Part shown: positions 1 through 8,758 of the stretch, in pieces | Numbering within the stretch: the first letter of the stretch is position 1 | Layout: each line of letters begins with the position of its first letter | Source of the DNA: Alphaproteobacteria bacterium | GTDB taxonomy: Bacteria > Pseudomonadota > Alphaproteobacteria > Micropepsales > Micropepsaceae | Direction of reading: 5' to 3' | Length of the DNA stretch: 41,943 bases | Assembly: GCA_025361185.1 (NCBI GenBank) | Contig: JANYAR010000005.1 | Span: 1-41,943, forward strand | Position numbers and translations under genes: made by a program | Notes under the pieces: generated by a model | The model's input: only the letters and a program-made list of their open reading frames with translations | What the model was told of the DNA's origin: nothing | Database searches by the model: none

Positions 1-545
1 CGGGCGGTCGTGGCCACCGCTGCGGCCCGGGGCAGGTCGGCCGAGGGCATCACCACGAACGGGTCGCTCCCGCCGAGTTCGAGGACCGACTTCTTGACTG
101 CGTCGCCGGCAATGGAGGCGACCGAGGAGCCGGCGGGACCCGATCCGGTGAGGGTGACGGCCACCACGCGGTCATCGCGGATGATCGACTCGACCCGGGA
201 GGCGCTGATCAGCAGGGTCTGGAACGCGCCTGCCGGAAACCCGGCCCGGTCGAAGAGCTCCTGCATGAATATGGCGGTCCGGGGGACATTGGAGGCGTGC
301 TTGAGCAGGCCGACGTTGCCGGCCATGAGGGCCGGGGCGGCGAATCGCATGGCCTGCCACAGTGGGAAGTTCCACGGCATGACGGCCAACACCGGACCGA
401 GGGGCTGCCAGGTCGAGTAGGCATCTGCGGCTCCGACCGCCCCCGCGTCAGCGGGTTCGTCGACCAGAAACGCCTCCGCATGCTCGGCGAAGTACCGGCA
501 GGCCTTGGCGCACTTGAGCACCTCGCCCTTGGCTGCGGCCAGGGG
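1..545 (-). CDS. Aldehyde dehydrogenase (succinate-semialdehyde type), internal fragment
   Basis: The minus strand from about 545 to the window edge is open without a stop and reads as the middle of an aldehyde dehydrogenase. It contains PLGPVLAVMPWNFPLWQ (the family's PWNFP motif), an LTGSGPAGSSVA cofactor-loop stretch and ELGGSDPFVV with the conserved general-base Glu. Such enzymes oxidise aldehydes with NAD(P)+, and the wording resembles succinate-semialdehyde dehydrogenases. There is no start codon: upstream the homology stops abruptly near 545, where a MASE1 gene in another reading frame begins. The catalytic Cys would lie beyond the window edge. Third codon positions are almost entirely G or C, more extreme than in the rest of the window, which suggests DNA from another genome. 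Family is confident; substrate is not. Confidence 0.8.
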
Positions 546-552
546 CCAATAG
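540..552. other. Chimeric junction between aldehyde dehydrogenase fragment and MASE1 gene
   Basis: On the minus strand MASE1-like coding ends near 550 and aldehyde dehydrogenase coding begins at codon CCC (545-543) in a different frame, with no start codon, terminator or mobile-element end between them. Two unrelated gene interiors abut directly. Confidence 0.6.
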
Positions 553-1137
553 CGAAAGCGCGGCAAGATAGCGACGCCAATTGCGGCGGAATATGCCTTT
601 TTCCGCGGTCGCCAAAATCACGATCATTGGCGTGAAGATCACATAAGACAGCATGGTGGGAATGAACCAGGCCAGCAAATTGGTCCACAGATTAAGCCCG
701 CCCCACAGACCCGCCTCCCAGGCATAGGGCAACGCCGATGCGGCGCTGACCAAGGCCGCGATGGCGATGAACCGGACCAGCTGTTTCCAGGCACGGAAAT
801 CAATCGTGTGTCCGATGAACTTCTGGCTCAGCCGATAATTGGCAAACAGCGCGGCCGAGGTCACGCAGGGGACGAAAAAACTGTCAAGAGTTGCGGAAGC
901 GAATGCAACCTTGGCAAAGATCGCGCCCGCCGTACCGGTAATCACCACCGGCCACAGCCAGCGCCGGCCGAAGATCAGGATCAATGCCAGGCCCACACCG
1001 CCGAAGGGCTTGACCGTGGTCACGCCGCCGGCGATGTGATACAGGGCCGAGCCCATATAGTTTAGCGCGGCGAAAAGGATCATCAGCGCCGCAAGACGCA
1101 GGATCATGGGATGAGCAGCTTGCGGTTGCGTCTGCAT
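546..1137 (-). pseudogene. MASE1-domain membrane protein, 3'-truncated
   Basis: The ATG at 1137 opens a hydrophobic protein of about 195 recognisable residues with several membrane segments: ILRLAALMILFAALNYMGSA, then LALILIF, FFVPCVTSAALF, LVRFIAIAALVSAASAL and TNLLAWFIPTMLSYVIF. The pattern fits MASE1, a membrane sensory module usually placed in front of GGDEF, EAL or histidine-kinase domains. The MASE1-like part ends around RRNWRRYLAALSLL and then runs out of frame into aldehyde dehydrogenase sequence, so the rest of the module and any output domain are missing. A TTG 36 bases upstream is in frame but less likely than the ATG. As it stands the gene cannot make its full product. Whether this is a real break or an assembly error cannot be decided here. 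Confidence 0.65.
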
Positions 1138-1305
1138 CGTCTGTGTGCCTGTTTTCACAGTGCAGACTGACAAGAAATCGACAAGAAAATATTAGCGACA
1201 ACAGCAACATGGGCCACCGCACCTGCACAGCACCAGTGCAGGCGCGATTCGATGGTTAGCAAAGTGTGAACGCGCCCGCGTCCCGCATTTACCCGGACAG
1301 CCCGG

Positions 1306-2595
1306 CTATTGCGGAGATTGCTCGAATTTCCGCGCCGATCGCAGTGTCGCCGCGACGATGGCGGCCATGACCGGGCCGCAGCCGATGGCGACAATGCCCA
1401 GTGAGTAACTGCCGGTAGCGTCGCGCACCCAGCCCACCAGATAAGGACCGACAAAACTGCCCAGATTGGCGACGGCATTTACCAACGCCAATCCGGCCGC
1501 GGCAGCCGGCCCGGTCAGCATGGCGGACGGCACCGCCCAGAACACCGAGACATAGCAGAACACGCCCGTGATGCCGAAGGTCAGCGCCACCATGATTGCA
1601 ACCGGGTCTTTCAGCAGCGCGCAAGAGATCAATGCGATGCCCGCACAGGCCGCCGGAATGGCCGCGTGCCAGTTGCGTTCCATCTTGAGATCGGAGTGGA
1701 TGCTCCAGAAAATCATCGCGATTGCCGCGATGGCAAAAGGAACCGCGTTGACCAAGGGCGTCATGGCGCTGCTGACGCCCAGCGCATGGATCATCTGCGG
1801 CAGAAACAGGATCAACCCATAGGCGGCGGCATTGATGCCCGTGCCCGCCAGGGCAATCATCCAGATGACCGGACTGGTGAACACGTCCTTGATGTTGAAA
1901 TGCCGGACATCCTCGCGTTGTCTGCGCTCGGCCTGTAGCTGCGACACCAGCCAGCGTTTTTCTCCGGCCGGCAGCCAGGGCGCGGTCTCAGGTCCTTCAG
2001 GCATCGCAAACCAGAACACCGCGCCCAGCGCGAGCGTGGGCAATGCCTGCAGGATGAACAGCCATTGCCATCCGGCCAGGCCCGCCGCACCGTCGAGCAG
2101 CAGGATGGGCTGTGAAATCAGCGAACCGACCATGATGGAAAATGGCGTGGACAGGATCATCAGCATCAACATCCGGACGCGATAGCGTCCCGGCGCCCAC
2201 ATCGCCAGGATATAGAGCAAGCCGGGATATAGGCCCGCCTCGCCTACTCCCAGGACAAAGCGGATCAAATAAAAGCTCGAGGGACCTGTGACAAAGGCAT
2301 TGACCAACGAGGCACAACCCCAGGCGGCCATGATGATGGGCAGCCAGACGCGGCCGCCGATGCGCGCCAGGATCAGGTTGCTGGGTATGGCAAAGGCAAC
2401 GTAGCCCACAAAAAACAGACCGGCGGCAAGGCCATACTGTTCTTGAGAGAGGCCCAGGGCCTTGTTCATGGTCAGGGCTGCGAACCCGACATTGACCCTG
2501 TCGATATAGGCGACAAAATAAGCGGCAAACAGCAGGGGCAGGATCCGCAAACTCACTTTGCGAACCGCCGCCGTCTCGTGTTCTATATCCGGCAC
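1306..2595 (-). CDS. MFS transporter, anion:cation symporter (ACS) type
   Basis: The product is a 429-residue, 12-helix major facilitator of the anion:cation symporter group, whose members import sugar acids, phthalate or similar organic anions with protons. The N-terminal helix reads RILPLLFAAYFVAYIDRVNVGFA, with the YxDRxNxG signature of this group, and two six-helix halves are separated by a charged loop (QLQAERRQREDVRHFNIKD). I chose the GTG at 2595 because GGGGGA lies six bases before it. The reading frame stays open far upstream over the divergent gene, which is a shadow; GTG 2619 is a second option. It is divergent from a GH105 hydrolase, so a product of pectin or rhamnogalacturonan breakdown is a reasonable but unproven substrate. 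Confidence 0.85.
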   Translation of the reverse strand: MPDIEHETAAVRKVSLRILPLLFAAYFVAYIDRVNVGFAALTMNKALGLSQEQYGLAAGLFFVGYVAFAIPSNLILARIGGRVWLPIIMAAWGCASLVNAFVTGPSSFYLIRFVLGVGEAGLYPGLLYILAMWAPGRYRVRMLMLMILSTPFSIMVGSLISQPILLLDGAAGLAGWQWLFILQALPTLALGAVFWFAMPEGPETAPWLPAGEKRWLVSQLQAERRQREDVRHFNIKDVFTSPVIWMIALAGTGINAAAYGLILFLPQMIHALGVSSAMTPLVNAVPFAIAAIAMIFWSIHSDLKMERNWHAAIPAACAGIALISCALLKDPVAIMVALTFGITGVFCYVSVFWAVPSAMLTGPAAAAGLALVNAVANLGSFVGPYLVGWVRDATGSYSLGIVAIGCGPVMAAIVAATLRSARKFEQSPQ

Positions 2596-2664
2596 CGCAG
2601 TTCCCCCGCCGATCGCCACTATACCAACAAATGCCTCGGCGGGCGCATAGAAAGAAAGGACATC

Positions 2665-3801
2665 ATGGTCAGATACGCGCTGCACGCCGCGATAGCCGGT
2701 ATGGTCCTGCTTTACGGATCCCCTGCGCTGGCGGACCCGTCCCAGGACATCCTGCGTACCATGGAGCGCGTGGCCGATTGGGAACTGGCCCATCCAGGCA
2801 GCGCAAGCGTGCCGGCGTCCGCACCTGATACGGCCAAGTCGTTGGGCTGGGTCGTGGGCACTTTCTATACCGGGCTGACCGCGCTGGCGGACCGCTCCGC
2901 CAACCCCAAGTATGCCGGCGCGGTTCTTTCGCTGGGCCAGCAGCAGGGCTGGAATCTCGGCCCCCGCCCCTTCCATGCCGACGATTACGAAGTGGCGCAG
3001 AACTGGATCTGGGCCTATCGCCGCAATCACAATCCCCAGACGATCGCGGCCGTGCGCCAGCGTTTCGATGCCATCATCGCCGCGAATGTGTCCGACCCGC
3101 TTCTGATGGCGTCGGTTCCCGGCAACAAGGACGGCTGCCAGCGCAGATGGTGCTGGTGTGATGCGCTTTTCATGGGCCCGCCGGGCTGGGTCGCGTTGAG
3201 CCAGGCGACCGGCGACCCGCGCTATCTGGCCTATGCCGACAAGGAGTACCGCGCCACCGCCTCGTTTCTGTTCGATGGCCAGCAAGTGCTGTTTTACCGC
3301 GACAGCACTTATTTCGGAAAAACCGGCGCACATGACGAAAGAGTTTTCTGGAGCCGGGGCAATGGCTGGGTCTATGCGGGCCTGGCCCGCATTCTGACCG
3401 CGCTACCCGCAAAATCTCCGTCCCGTGCCTACTATCAGGACCTGTTTGTGAAAATGTCCGGCAAGATCGTGACCTTGCAGAAGCCGGATGGTTCCTGGGC
3501 GCCGTCCCTGCTCGACCCGCGCAAGGACACGCCACCGGAAACCAGCGGCACTGGTTTTTTCACCTATGGCCTGGCCTGGGGCGTTCACGCCGGCCTTTTG
3601 AAAGATCCGTCCTACCGGCGCGCGGCCGATCGGGGATGGGCGCTGCTGGCCAAGGCGGTCAAGCCGGACGGCAAGCTGGGCTGGGTTCAGCAGGTCAGCA
3701 GCGAGCCCGACGCGGTCGGCCTCAACGATACACAGCCCTTCGGGGTGGGCGCGTTTCTGCTGGCGGGCGCAACCATGCACGACCTTGCCAGCCAGCCCTG
3801 A
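2665..3801 (+). CDS. GH105-type unsaturated glycuronyl hydrolase, secreted
   Basis: The 378-residue protein matches glycoside hydrolase family 105 (YteR/YesR-like), which removes the unsaturated uronic acid left at the end of pectin or rhamnogalacturonan oligomers by lyases. It has a signal peptide (VRYALHAAIAGMVLLYGSPALA), a likely catalytic Asp at about residue 166 within RRWCWCDALFMGPPGW, and WSRGNGWVYAGLARIL, a typical stretch of the (alpha/alpha)6 barrel. The ATG at 2665 follows AAAGAAAGGA with good spacing; the frame upstream is not coding. The gene is divergent from an MFS transporter across about 70 bases, so both may share a control region. Exact substrate is not readable; GH88 is a related alternative. 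Confidence 0.85.
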   Translation: MVRYALHAAIAGMVLLYGSPALADPSQDILRTMERVADWELAHPGSASVPASAPDTAKSLGWVVGTFYTGLTALADRSANPKYAGAVLSLGQQQGWNLGPRPFHADDYEVAQNWIWAYRRNHNPQTIAAVRQRFDAIIAANVSDPLLMASVPGNKDGCQRRWCWCDALFMGPPGWVALSQATGDPRYLAYADKEYRATASFLFDGQQVLFYRDSTYFGKTGAHDERVFWSRGNGWVYAGLARILTALPAKSPSRAYYQDLFVKMSGKIVTLQKPDGSWAPSLLDPRKDTPPETSGTGFFTYGLAWGVHAGLLKDPSYRRAADRGWALLAKAVKPDGKLGWVQQVSSEPDAVGLNDTQPFGVGAFLLAGATMHDLASQP

Positions 3802-3887
3802 TCGGCAAAGTCTCAGATTACAAAAAATGACGTATATATAGGGTGATAGCGAGAATTTTTAAGGTCAAAGATTAGCCCGCAAACGCT

Positions 3888-4727
3888 TTATTGGCGCCGC
3901 ACGCCCGCGGCATCTGAGGCCGATGATCCCAATCCCGTCGCGGGACGCGCGAGCCGGATCCGGCTATGCGGCAGATACCAGCCTCCCTTCACGTCGGGGC
4001 AGGCCACGCCAGGATAGTGCTTCTGGGGACCATCGGCGCGCAATTCAAAATGGCGGCAGGACTGGGCCGCACCACCTGCCAGCGCCGTCTCGCGCGACGA
4101 CAAGGCCACACTGGCATAGATTTCGAAATGCTGATCGACGCCCGTGCTCGACCACTGGATCGCAGCACCGCCCGCAACATCCAGGGCGTGCGTGATGGCC
4201 CAATCGAGTCCGGCGCGTGCCGCCTGGGGCCATCCGGCGGTAGAGGGACGAATGGCCACCAGAGCGCGGCCCCCCTCCTGTTCCCACGCCACGACCCGTT
4301 CGCTGCTCACGATCTCGGTTGAGCCATCGCCAAAAATGACCGTATCGCCGGCGGCCACCATGGTGGCGTTGATCTTTGGCATCTGAGCCAAAAGCGTATT
4401 GAGCATATTGGCAAGCGCAAGCGTCAAGCGGCCGTCCTCGACCAGCCCATGATCCTTCTGAAAGGCAAGAATGGCCCGGTGCGTTGCCGGGCCGCTGACA
4501 CCGTCGGGCTTTCCCGCATTGTATCCAAGCTGCGTCAACGCACGCTGTGCCGCTGCGACCGCGCGCTCATCCGATACCAGATTCTGATCCGGAGGCGCGG
4601 GCGCCGGGGCGCCGACTGGGGGCGCCACAGATGCGGCAGTTTGCGGAGCCTGTTTCGCCGGCTGAGAACAGGAGCCCATCAGCAAAGCGAGCAAAACGGC
4701 TCCTGTCAGCTTGGAACCGCCTCTCAT
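3888..4727 (-). CDS. Lipoprotein with peptidoglycan-binding domain
   Basis: The 279-residue product begins with a lipoprotein signal (LTGAVLLALLMGSCSQP, lipobox ending at Cys20). A Pro/Ala-rich linker follows, then a PG_binding_1-type domain at about residues 53-105 (AAQRALTQLGYNAGKPDGVSG, AILAFQKDHGL). The C-terminal half (KINATMVAAGDTVIFGDGSTEIV onward) contains two cysteines, in AAQSCRHFEL and PGVACPDVK, that could form a disulfide. I do not recognise that half. Its start overlaps the stop of the upstream histidine kinase by four bases (ATGA), so the two are probably translationally coupled. It may sit in the outer membrane facing the cell wall. No enzymatic motif is visible. Confidence 0.75.
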   Translation of the reverse strand: MRGGSKLTGAVLLALLMGSCSQPAKQAPQTAASVAPPVGAPAPAPPDQNLVSDERAVAAAQRALTQLGYNAGKPDGVSGPATHRAILAFQKDHGLVEDGRLTLALANMLNTLLAQMPKINATMVAAGDTVIFGDGSTEIVSSERVVAWEQEGGRALVAIRPSTAGWPQAARAGLDWAITHALDVAGGAAIQWSSTGVDQHFEIYASVALSSRETALAGGAAQSCRHFELRADGPQKHYPGVACPDVKGGWYLPHSRIRLARPATGLGSSASDAAGVRRQ

Positions 4728-6604
4728 GCGACCTCCAGCGCCTTGGAGACGCGGTGGGCGGGAAAGGTCAAAGTCACCTTGGTGCCCTCACCCAGCTTGC
4801 TGGATATTTTAAGGCCGGCATCATGATAGTGCGCGACCCGGTGAACAAAGGTTAGGCCGAGGCCCGCACCATCATGCCTGCGCGCCAGCGACGTATCAAA
4901 TTGCGAAAAAAGGTCCGTGATCGTCGCTTCCGTGCCTGGCGGCATTCCCACGCCATTGTCACTGACCTCAATGACCAGGCCATCCCCGTCACCATAGGCA
5001 GCGATCTGAGCCCGCCCGCCCGTCTGATTGAACTTCACCGCATTGGAGAGAAGATGGGACAATGCCTTTTGAAGGCGTCTGTAATCGCCACGCAGCGCCG
5101 GAAGAAAATCGCCTACCGAGCGCTCGAGAGACACACCGGCTTCGTCGGCCCACGGCTGCATTTTCGCGATTGCGGAATCTATGATGTCCGTGACCGGGAC
5201 GCGTTCGTCGGCGGCGCTGTCTTCGGCATCCATCTGCGTGATTTCCAGGATGTCATTTATCAGATCCAGCAGGCGAACACCGCTTCGGTTGATTTCCTGG
5301 AGATAGTCCGCGGTCTTGGCATCCAGCGCGTGCCCAGGCTGGGTGAGCAGGCTGGAAAAGCCGATAATGGCGTTCAACGGGGTGCGAAGTTCGTGGCTCA
5401 TTGTGGAAAGGAACGCCGATTTTGCGCGATTGGCGCTCTCCGCCTTGTCCTTGGCGACCCGCAGGGCAGCTTCCGCCTGCCGCCTCTGCTCGACCTCCTC
5501 ACGCAAGGTCTGATTGAGGGCACGAAGCTCGGCCGTGCGTTCAATCACGGCGCGCTCCACTTGGCGCTTTCTCAGGATGGTGGTGATCATGCTTTGCGCC
5601 AGCATGGCGGTGAGCGCCAGCGCCAACAGCGCCGCCCCCGCCGGCGCGTAAAGTCGTGTCAGTTCATTGCCATGCCGCGCAGAACGCAGCACCAGGAAGA
5701 AATGCTGGCCCGCGACGGAAAAAGCGACTTTCTGATGGAATTCGGCGTCGCCAAGCCATTGCGCGAGGCCGGTGGTTTTCTGCTTTTGCCCGGTCAGGAA
5801 GATAGCAGGATTGGCAGGATCGCCATATCCGATGCCAGCCTGAATCGGGGCATGCGGCCCAATCGCATCTTCGATAACGCCATCCAGCTGCAATATTCCC
5901 AGGACATAACCTTCGGGTCCTTCCGGTGAGCCCTTGCCCCGCGGCACCTTTGGCCGGTTCAAGGGAAAGACGACAAGCACTACGGGTGGCCGCGCACCCT
6001 CGACCAGGGCTTGGGCCACCGGCGCCGACGCGACTTGCCGGCCGGCCTGCCGCGCCTCACCGATGAGCCCGGCATAGGTCTTGTTGTTCGACAGATCGAC
6101 GCCAATCAGATTGCCGCTGTTCTCAAACGGCTCGACATAGGCGACCGGAAGATAGGCGGTGTGTGCGCCAGCGTCGACCAGTTGGCCCGCCGGCGTAAGC
6201 TCGCGCAGATGCAGCCCGTATAATCCGTCGCGCTGCAGATTGATTTCAAAGACCTTACGCTGTTCCTGGCTCACCTGCGGCAGCCACAACACCGCCTTGA
6301 AGCCGGAATTCTGCGGCAGGATCTGGTGCGCGAAAGCGGAGAATTCCCAGCGGTTGACATCGTGGGAAGCGGAAACAAAGGCATGTATCGCCGCCAGCGA
6401 CGTGACATGCCGATCCACGTCACTTTTGAAGTTGGTACTGTAATAGGCGGCGTCACGCTGAAATTGTTCTCGGTCGGCGCTGAGGTAATAGCCGCGCATG
6501 ACCGCAAAGACGAAAATCGACAGAGCCAGCCCCGCAACCACAAATGCGGTAACGGGCAAGAACTCCGTTGCCTTGGGGCGATCCGCGCTGGCGAAATTCG
6601 GCAT
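4724..6604 (-). CDS. CHASE-domain sensor histidine kinase
   Basis: The 626-residue membrane kinase has a first membrane helix at about 17-37, a large extracytoplasmic CHASE-type domain at about 45-310 (HAFVSASHDVNRWEFSAF, GFKAVLWLPQV), a second helix at about 321-341 and a coiled coil at about 345-392. The catalytic core follows: H-box MSHELRTPLN with His404, N-box LSNAVKFN around 519-526, G1 DNGVGMP around 549-555 and G2 GAGLGL around 579-584. It should autophosphorylate and pass phosphate to a response regulator, but none is encoded next to it, so it is an orphan. CHASE domains bind small ligands; the ligand here is unknown. The overlapping downstream lipoprotein suggests a cell-envelope role. 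No strong ribosome site is visible before the ATG. Confidence 0.88.
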   Translation of the reverse strand: MPNFASADRPKATEFLPVTAFVVAGLALSIFVFAVMRGYYLSADREQFQRDAAYYSTNFKSDVDRHVTSLAAIHAFVSASHDVNRWEFSAFAHQILPQNSGFKAVLWLPQVSQEQRKVFEINLQRDGLYGLHLRELTPAGQLVDAGAHTAYLPVAYVEPFENSGNLIGVDLSNNKTYAGLIGEARQAGRQVASAPVAQALVEGARPPVVLVVFPLNRPKVPRGKGSPEGPEGYVLGILQLDGVIEDAIGPHAPIQAGIGYGDPANPAIFLTGQKQKTTGLAQWLGDAEFHQKVAFSVAGQHFFLVLRSARHGNELTRLYAPAGAALLALALTAMLAQSMITTILRKRQVERAVIERTAELRALNQTLREEVEQRRQAEAALRVAKDKAESANRAKSAFLSTMSHELRTPLNAIIGFSSLLTQPGHALDAKTADYLQEINRSGVRLLDLINDILEITQMDAEDSAADERVPVTDIIDSAIAKMQPWADEAGVSLERSVGDFLPALRGDYRRLQKALSHLLSNAVKFNQTGGRAQIAAYGDGDGLVIEVSDNGVGMPPGTEATITDLFSQFDTSLARRHDGAGLGLTFVHRVAHYHDAGLKISSKLGEGTKVTLTFPAHRVSKALEVA

Positions 6605-6674
6605 GATTTGAGGCCCGATTTAATCTGTAGCCTGGGTGTGCTCCTGCAATTTGCTGACCGTGCAGTTGATTATC

Positions 6675-6690
6675 TATTGCGCTATTGCGC
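6675..6690. repeat. Tandem 8-bp repeat TATTGCGC x2
   Basis: Two perfect copies of TATTGCGC lie head to tail 71-86 bases upstream of the histidine kinase start. They could be a regulator half-site pair; no function is known. Confidence 0.5.
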
Positions 6691-6771
6691 TAAAACCGGG
6701 TTAAAACGCCCCGTTTACCCTGTCCTTGGCGCAAAGCTTGGTCATCAATGGCGGGCAGACGGCGCTATTTA

Positions 6772-6789
6772 CTGTACGTGCCGGTACAG
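6772..6789. repeat. Inverted repeat CTGTAC-N6-GTACAG
   Basis: A perfect 6-bp inverted repeat with a six-base spacer lies 26 bases past the modE-like stop. There is no T-run, so it is not an obvious terminator. It may be an operator for the histidine kinase or a processing hairpin. The rest of 6605-6814 shows nothing else I recognise. Confidence 0.45.
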
Positions 6790-6814
6790 CAATGCACATT
6801 CGCGCGATTGAACT

Positions 6815-7204
6815 TCAGCTTTTGGGCGCGCGCTTGCGCCGCTCGACCCGGCGCGGGGCAGCGTTTGCCCTGATCATCGCGGACAAAATATCCAGGTCCG
6901 CTTTAGCGGCACCGGCCGCACGGCTTTCGACGCTGCGGTAGATCTTCAACAAGCTGCGTCCCAATTCGGTGAGTTGCGTACCACCCCCGGCAACGCCGCC
7001 TGTTTCGGCCGTCACAACCGGACTGTCGAATGTCTTCTGCATTTCCTGGATCAAGAGCCAGGCCTTGCGGTAGCTCATCCCCATGGACGCCGCGGCACGC
7101 CGGATGGAACCCAATTCCGATATGCGCTGCAGCAGTTGCGCCATCCCCGGCCCCAACGCGCTGCCGGAAGGCTCGAAGTCGATACGGATGGAAAGATGCG
7201 TCAT
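6815..7204 (-). CDS. ModE-type transcriptional regulator, DNA-binding domain only
   Basis: The 129-residue protein is the winged helix-turn-helix half of ModE, the molybdate-responsive repressor. LLQRISELGSIRRAAASMGMSYRKAWLLIQEMQ (about 25-57) is the characteristic HTH with its RKAW signature, followed by the Gly-rich wing VTAETGGVAGGGTQLTELGRSLL. Full-length ModE is about 260 residues, with two MOP-type molybdate-binding domains at the C-terminus; here only a short basic tail (RVERRKRAPKS) follows. Stand-alone versions are known, and how they sense metal is unclear. It lies 27 bases behind moaA on the same strand, most likely in one transcript. A ModE-like operator is present before the molybdate transporter at 22735-22762. 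Confidence 0.85.
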   Translation of the reverse strand: MTHLSIRIDFEPSGSALGPGMAQLLQRISELGSIRRAAASMGMSYRKAWLLIQEMQKTFDSPVVTAETGGVAGGGTQLTELGRSLLKIYRSVESRAAGAAKADLDILSAMIRANAAPRRVERRKRAPKS

Positions 7205-7231
7205 GCGCTTGAAGCTCGCCCGGTATTTGCG

Positions 7232-8245
7232 TCATCCACCGGTGACGGACATGTGGCGGCCGACGGCCGGCGCCGCGCCGCGTTCGGGCAACAGAAAATC
7301 ATGCGCTTTGGGCTTGGCGGCCAGCCCGCGATCGATGGCCGCGTTGAGCAGATCGTCGTTCGCCGATGCCCGCAGCGGCTCGCGCAGATCCACCGAACTG
7401 TCCTGGCCCAGGCACATGAACAATGTCCCAGTGCAGGTCACCCGCACGCGCCGGCATGTCTCGCAGAAATTGTGGGTCAGCGGAGTGATGAACCCCAGCT
7501 TGCCGCCCGTCTCGGCGATGCGCACATAACGGGCCGGCCCGCCACTACGCTCCGGCAGATCGGTAAGAGTCCAATAGGTCTCCATCTCCCGGCGCAGCGC
7601 CGTCAGAGACAAAAACTGGTCGGTGCGATCCTCATCTACCGCGCCCAGCGGCATGGTCTCGATCAGGGTGATACCCATGCCGCTGTCATGTGCCCAGCGG
7701 ATGATGTCGGGCAGATCGCGCCGGTTGTCGTGCTTGAGCGCCACTGTGTTGATCTTGACCTTCAGGCCAGCCTCCTTGGCGGCGGCAATGCCGTCCAGCA
7801 CTTGCGGCAGGCAATCGGAGCGGACGATGCGGGCAAAGGTGGCGCGGTCCAGACTGTCGAGCGAGACATTGATGCGCCTCACGCCCGCTTCCTTCAGGGG
7901 CTTCGCGAATTCCCGCAGCCGCACGCCATTGGTGGTAAGCGTCAACTCATCGAGCGCGCCGCTGCCCAGATGGCGCGACAGGCTGCGCACCAGATCCAGG
8001 ATGCCGCGCCGCATCAGCGGCTCCCCGCCGGTGAGCCGCAAATGGCGTACCCCACGGCGCACAAAGGCGGTGCAAACCCGGTCTAGTTCCTCCAGGCTCA
8101 GCAACTGTGCCTTGGGCAGGAACTGCATCTGCTCGCTCATGCAATAGGTGCAGCGCAGGTTGCAGCGATCCGTCACGGACACCCGGACATAGTCCACCGT
8201 CCGGCCGAACCGGTCGACGAGGTCTGGCGCAGTTTCCAAAGTCAT
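7232..8245 (-). CDS. moaA: GTP 3',8-cyclase MoaA
   Basis: MoaA is the radical-SAM enzyme that, with MoaC, turns GTP into cyclic pyranopterin monophosphate, the first stage of molybdenum cofactor synthesis. The 337-residue length is normal. The N-terminal [4Fe-4S] site is CNLRCTYC (Cys28, 32, 35), [10 protein letters not shown] is the SAM-site motif, and the C-terminal GTP-binding cluster uses Cys261, Cys264 and Cys278 in [20 protein letters not shown]. The protein ends in GG, needed for activity. The ATG at 8245 has no ribosome site but lies seven bases after a TATACT -10 box, so the mRNA may be leaderless. It is transcribed with the short modE-like gene and faces xdhC. Confidence 0.96.
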   Translation of the reverse strand: MTLETAPDLVDRFGRTVDYVRVSVTDRCNLRCTYCMSEQMQFLPKAQLLSLEELDRVCTAFVRRGVRHLRLTGGEPLMRRGILDLVRSLSRHLGSGALDELTLTTNGVRLREFAKPLKEAGVRRINVSLDSLDRATFARIVRSDCLPQVLDGIAAAKEAGLKVKINTVALKHDNRRDLPDIIRWAHDSGMGITLIETMPLGAVDEDRTDQFLSLTALRREMETYWTLTDLPERSGGPARYVRIAETGGKLGFITPLTHNFCETCRRVRVTCTGTLFMCLGQDSSVDLREPLRASANDDLLNAAIDRGLAAKPKAHDFLLPERGAAPAVGRHMSVTGG

Positions 8246-8251
8246 GATTGC

Positions 8252-8257
8252 AGTATA
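8252..8257 (-). promoter_or_regulatory. -10 box for a probably leaderless moaA mRNA
   Basis: The minus strand reads TATACT followed by six bases and then the A of the moaA ATG, placing the expected transcription start on the start codon. A weak -35 (TTTCTG) lies 16 bases upstream. No Shine-Dalgarno sequence is present. Confidence 0.5.
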
Positions 8258-8429
8258 GAGGAGAAGTGCGCCACAGAAAAGCTTGAAACTTCAGATGCTT
8301 ATACGCGAACCTTCGGCGGCAAGATGAGGATTGTGGCGGCATGGAACGAATCGTCGTCGTGTCGGTGCACGAAATGCCGTTAAAGTGCCGAAAAACAGCC
8401 AGCACCAGCTGGCATGCAATGGGGAATAC

Positions 8430-8756
8430 ATGACCTTTCCTGCCACCGAGGCCGATGTCCTGGCCACCGCCGCCGATTGGCTGGCGCGTGGACACAAGGT
8501 TGCGCTGGCGACCGTGGTGCGAACCTCGGGCTCCGCACCCCGTCAAGGCGGCAGTCACATCGTGGTACGCGACGACGGCGCCTTCGAGGGATCGGTGTCG
8601 GCGGGCTGTGTGGAAAATGCCGTGATCGAACTGGCACAGGAAGCCATCCGCGACGGCCGCAACAGGACCGCAAGCTTTGGGGTCAGCGACGGCATGTTCG
8701 CACCCGGCCTTTTGTGCGGCGGTGAAATCGAAATTTTGGTCGAACCAGTCTTCTGA
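8430..8756 (+). CDS. XdhC/CoxI family protein, N-terminal domain only
   Basis: This 108-residue protein is the N-terminal (CoxI) half of XdhC, which brings molybdenum cofactor to xanthine dehydrogenase-type enzymes and helps sulfurate it. The family motif GSAPRQGGSHIVVRDDG and the conserved Cys in SVSAGCVENAVIE are present, as is LCGGEIEILVEP near the end. ATG 8430 is chosen for GGGGAATA just before it; the longer frame upstream is non-coding. The Rossmann half, normally in the same polypeptide, is encoded by the next gene two bases later, so the protein is split. No molybdenum hydroxylase is encoded in this window, so its client lies elsewhere. Confidence 0.85.
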   Translation: MTFPATEADVLATAADWLARGHKVALATVVRTSGSAPRQGGSHIVVRDDGAFEGSVSAGCVENAVIELAQEAIRDGRNRTASFGVSDGMFAPGLLCGGEIEILVEPVF

Positions 8757-8758
8757 AC

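Noticed and set aside
2619..3333. Upstream extension of the MFS reading frame to about 675 residues
   Set aside because: The extension lies antisense to the GH105 gene and shows no membrane or family sequence; the GTG at 2595 with GGGGGA fits the family start.
6772..6789. Intrinsic terminator behind the modE-like gene
   Set aside because: A perfect inverted repeat is present, but no T-run follows on either strand.
8246..8429. A molybdenum-cofactor riboswitch before moaA
   Set aside because: The likely moaA mRNA starts at its ATG and no conserved multi-stem structure was seen in this 184-base gap.
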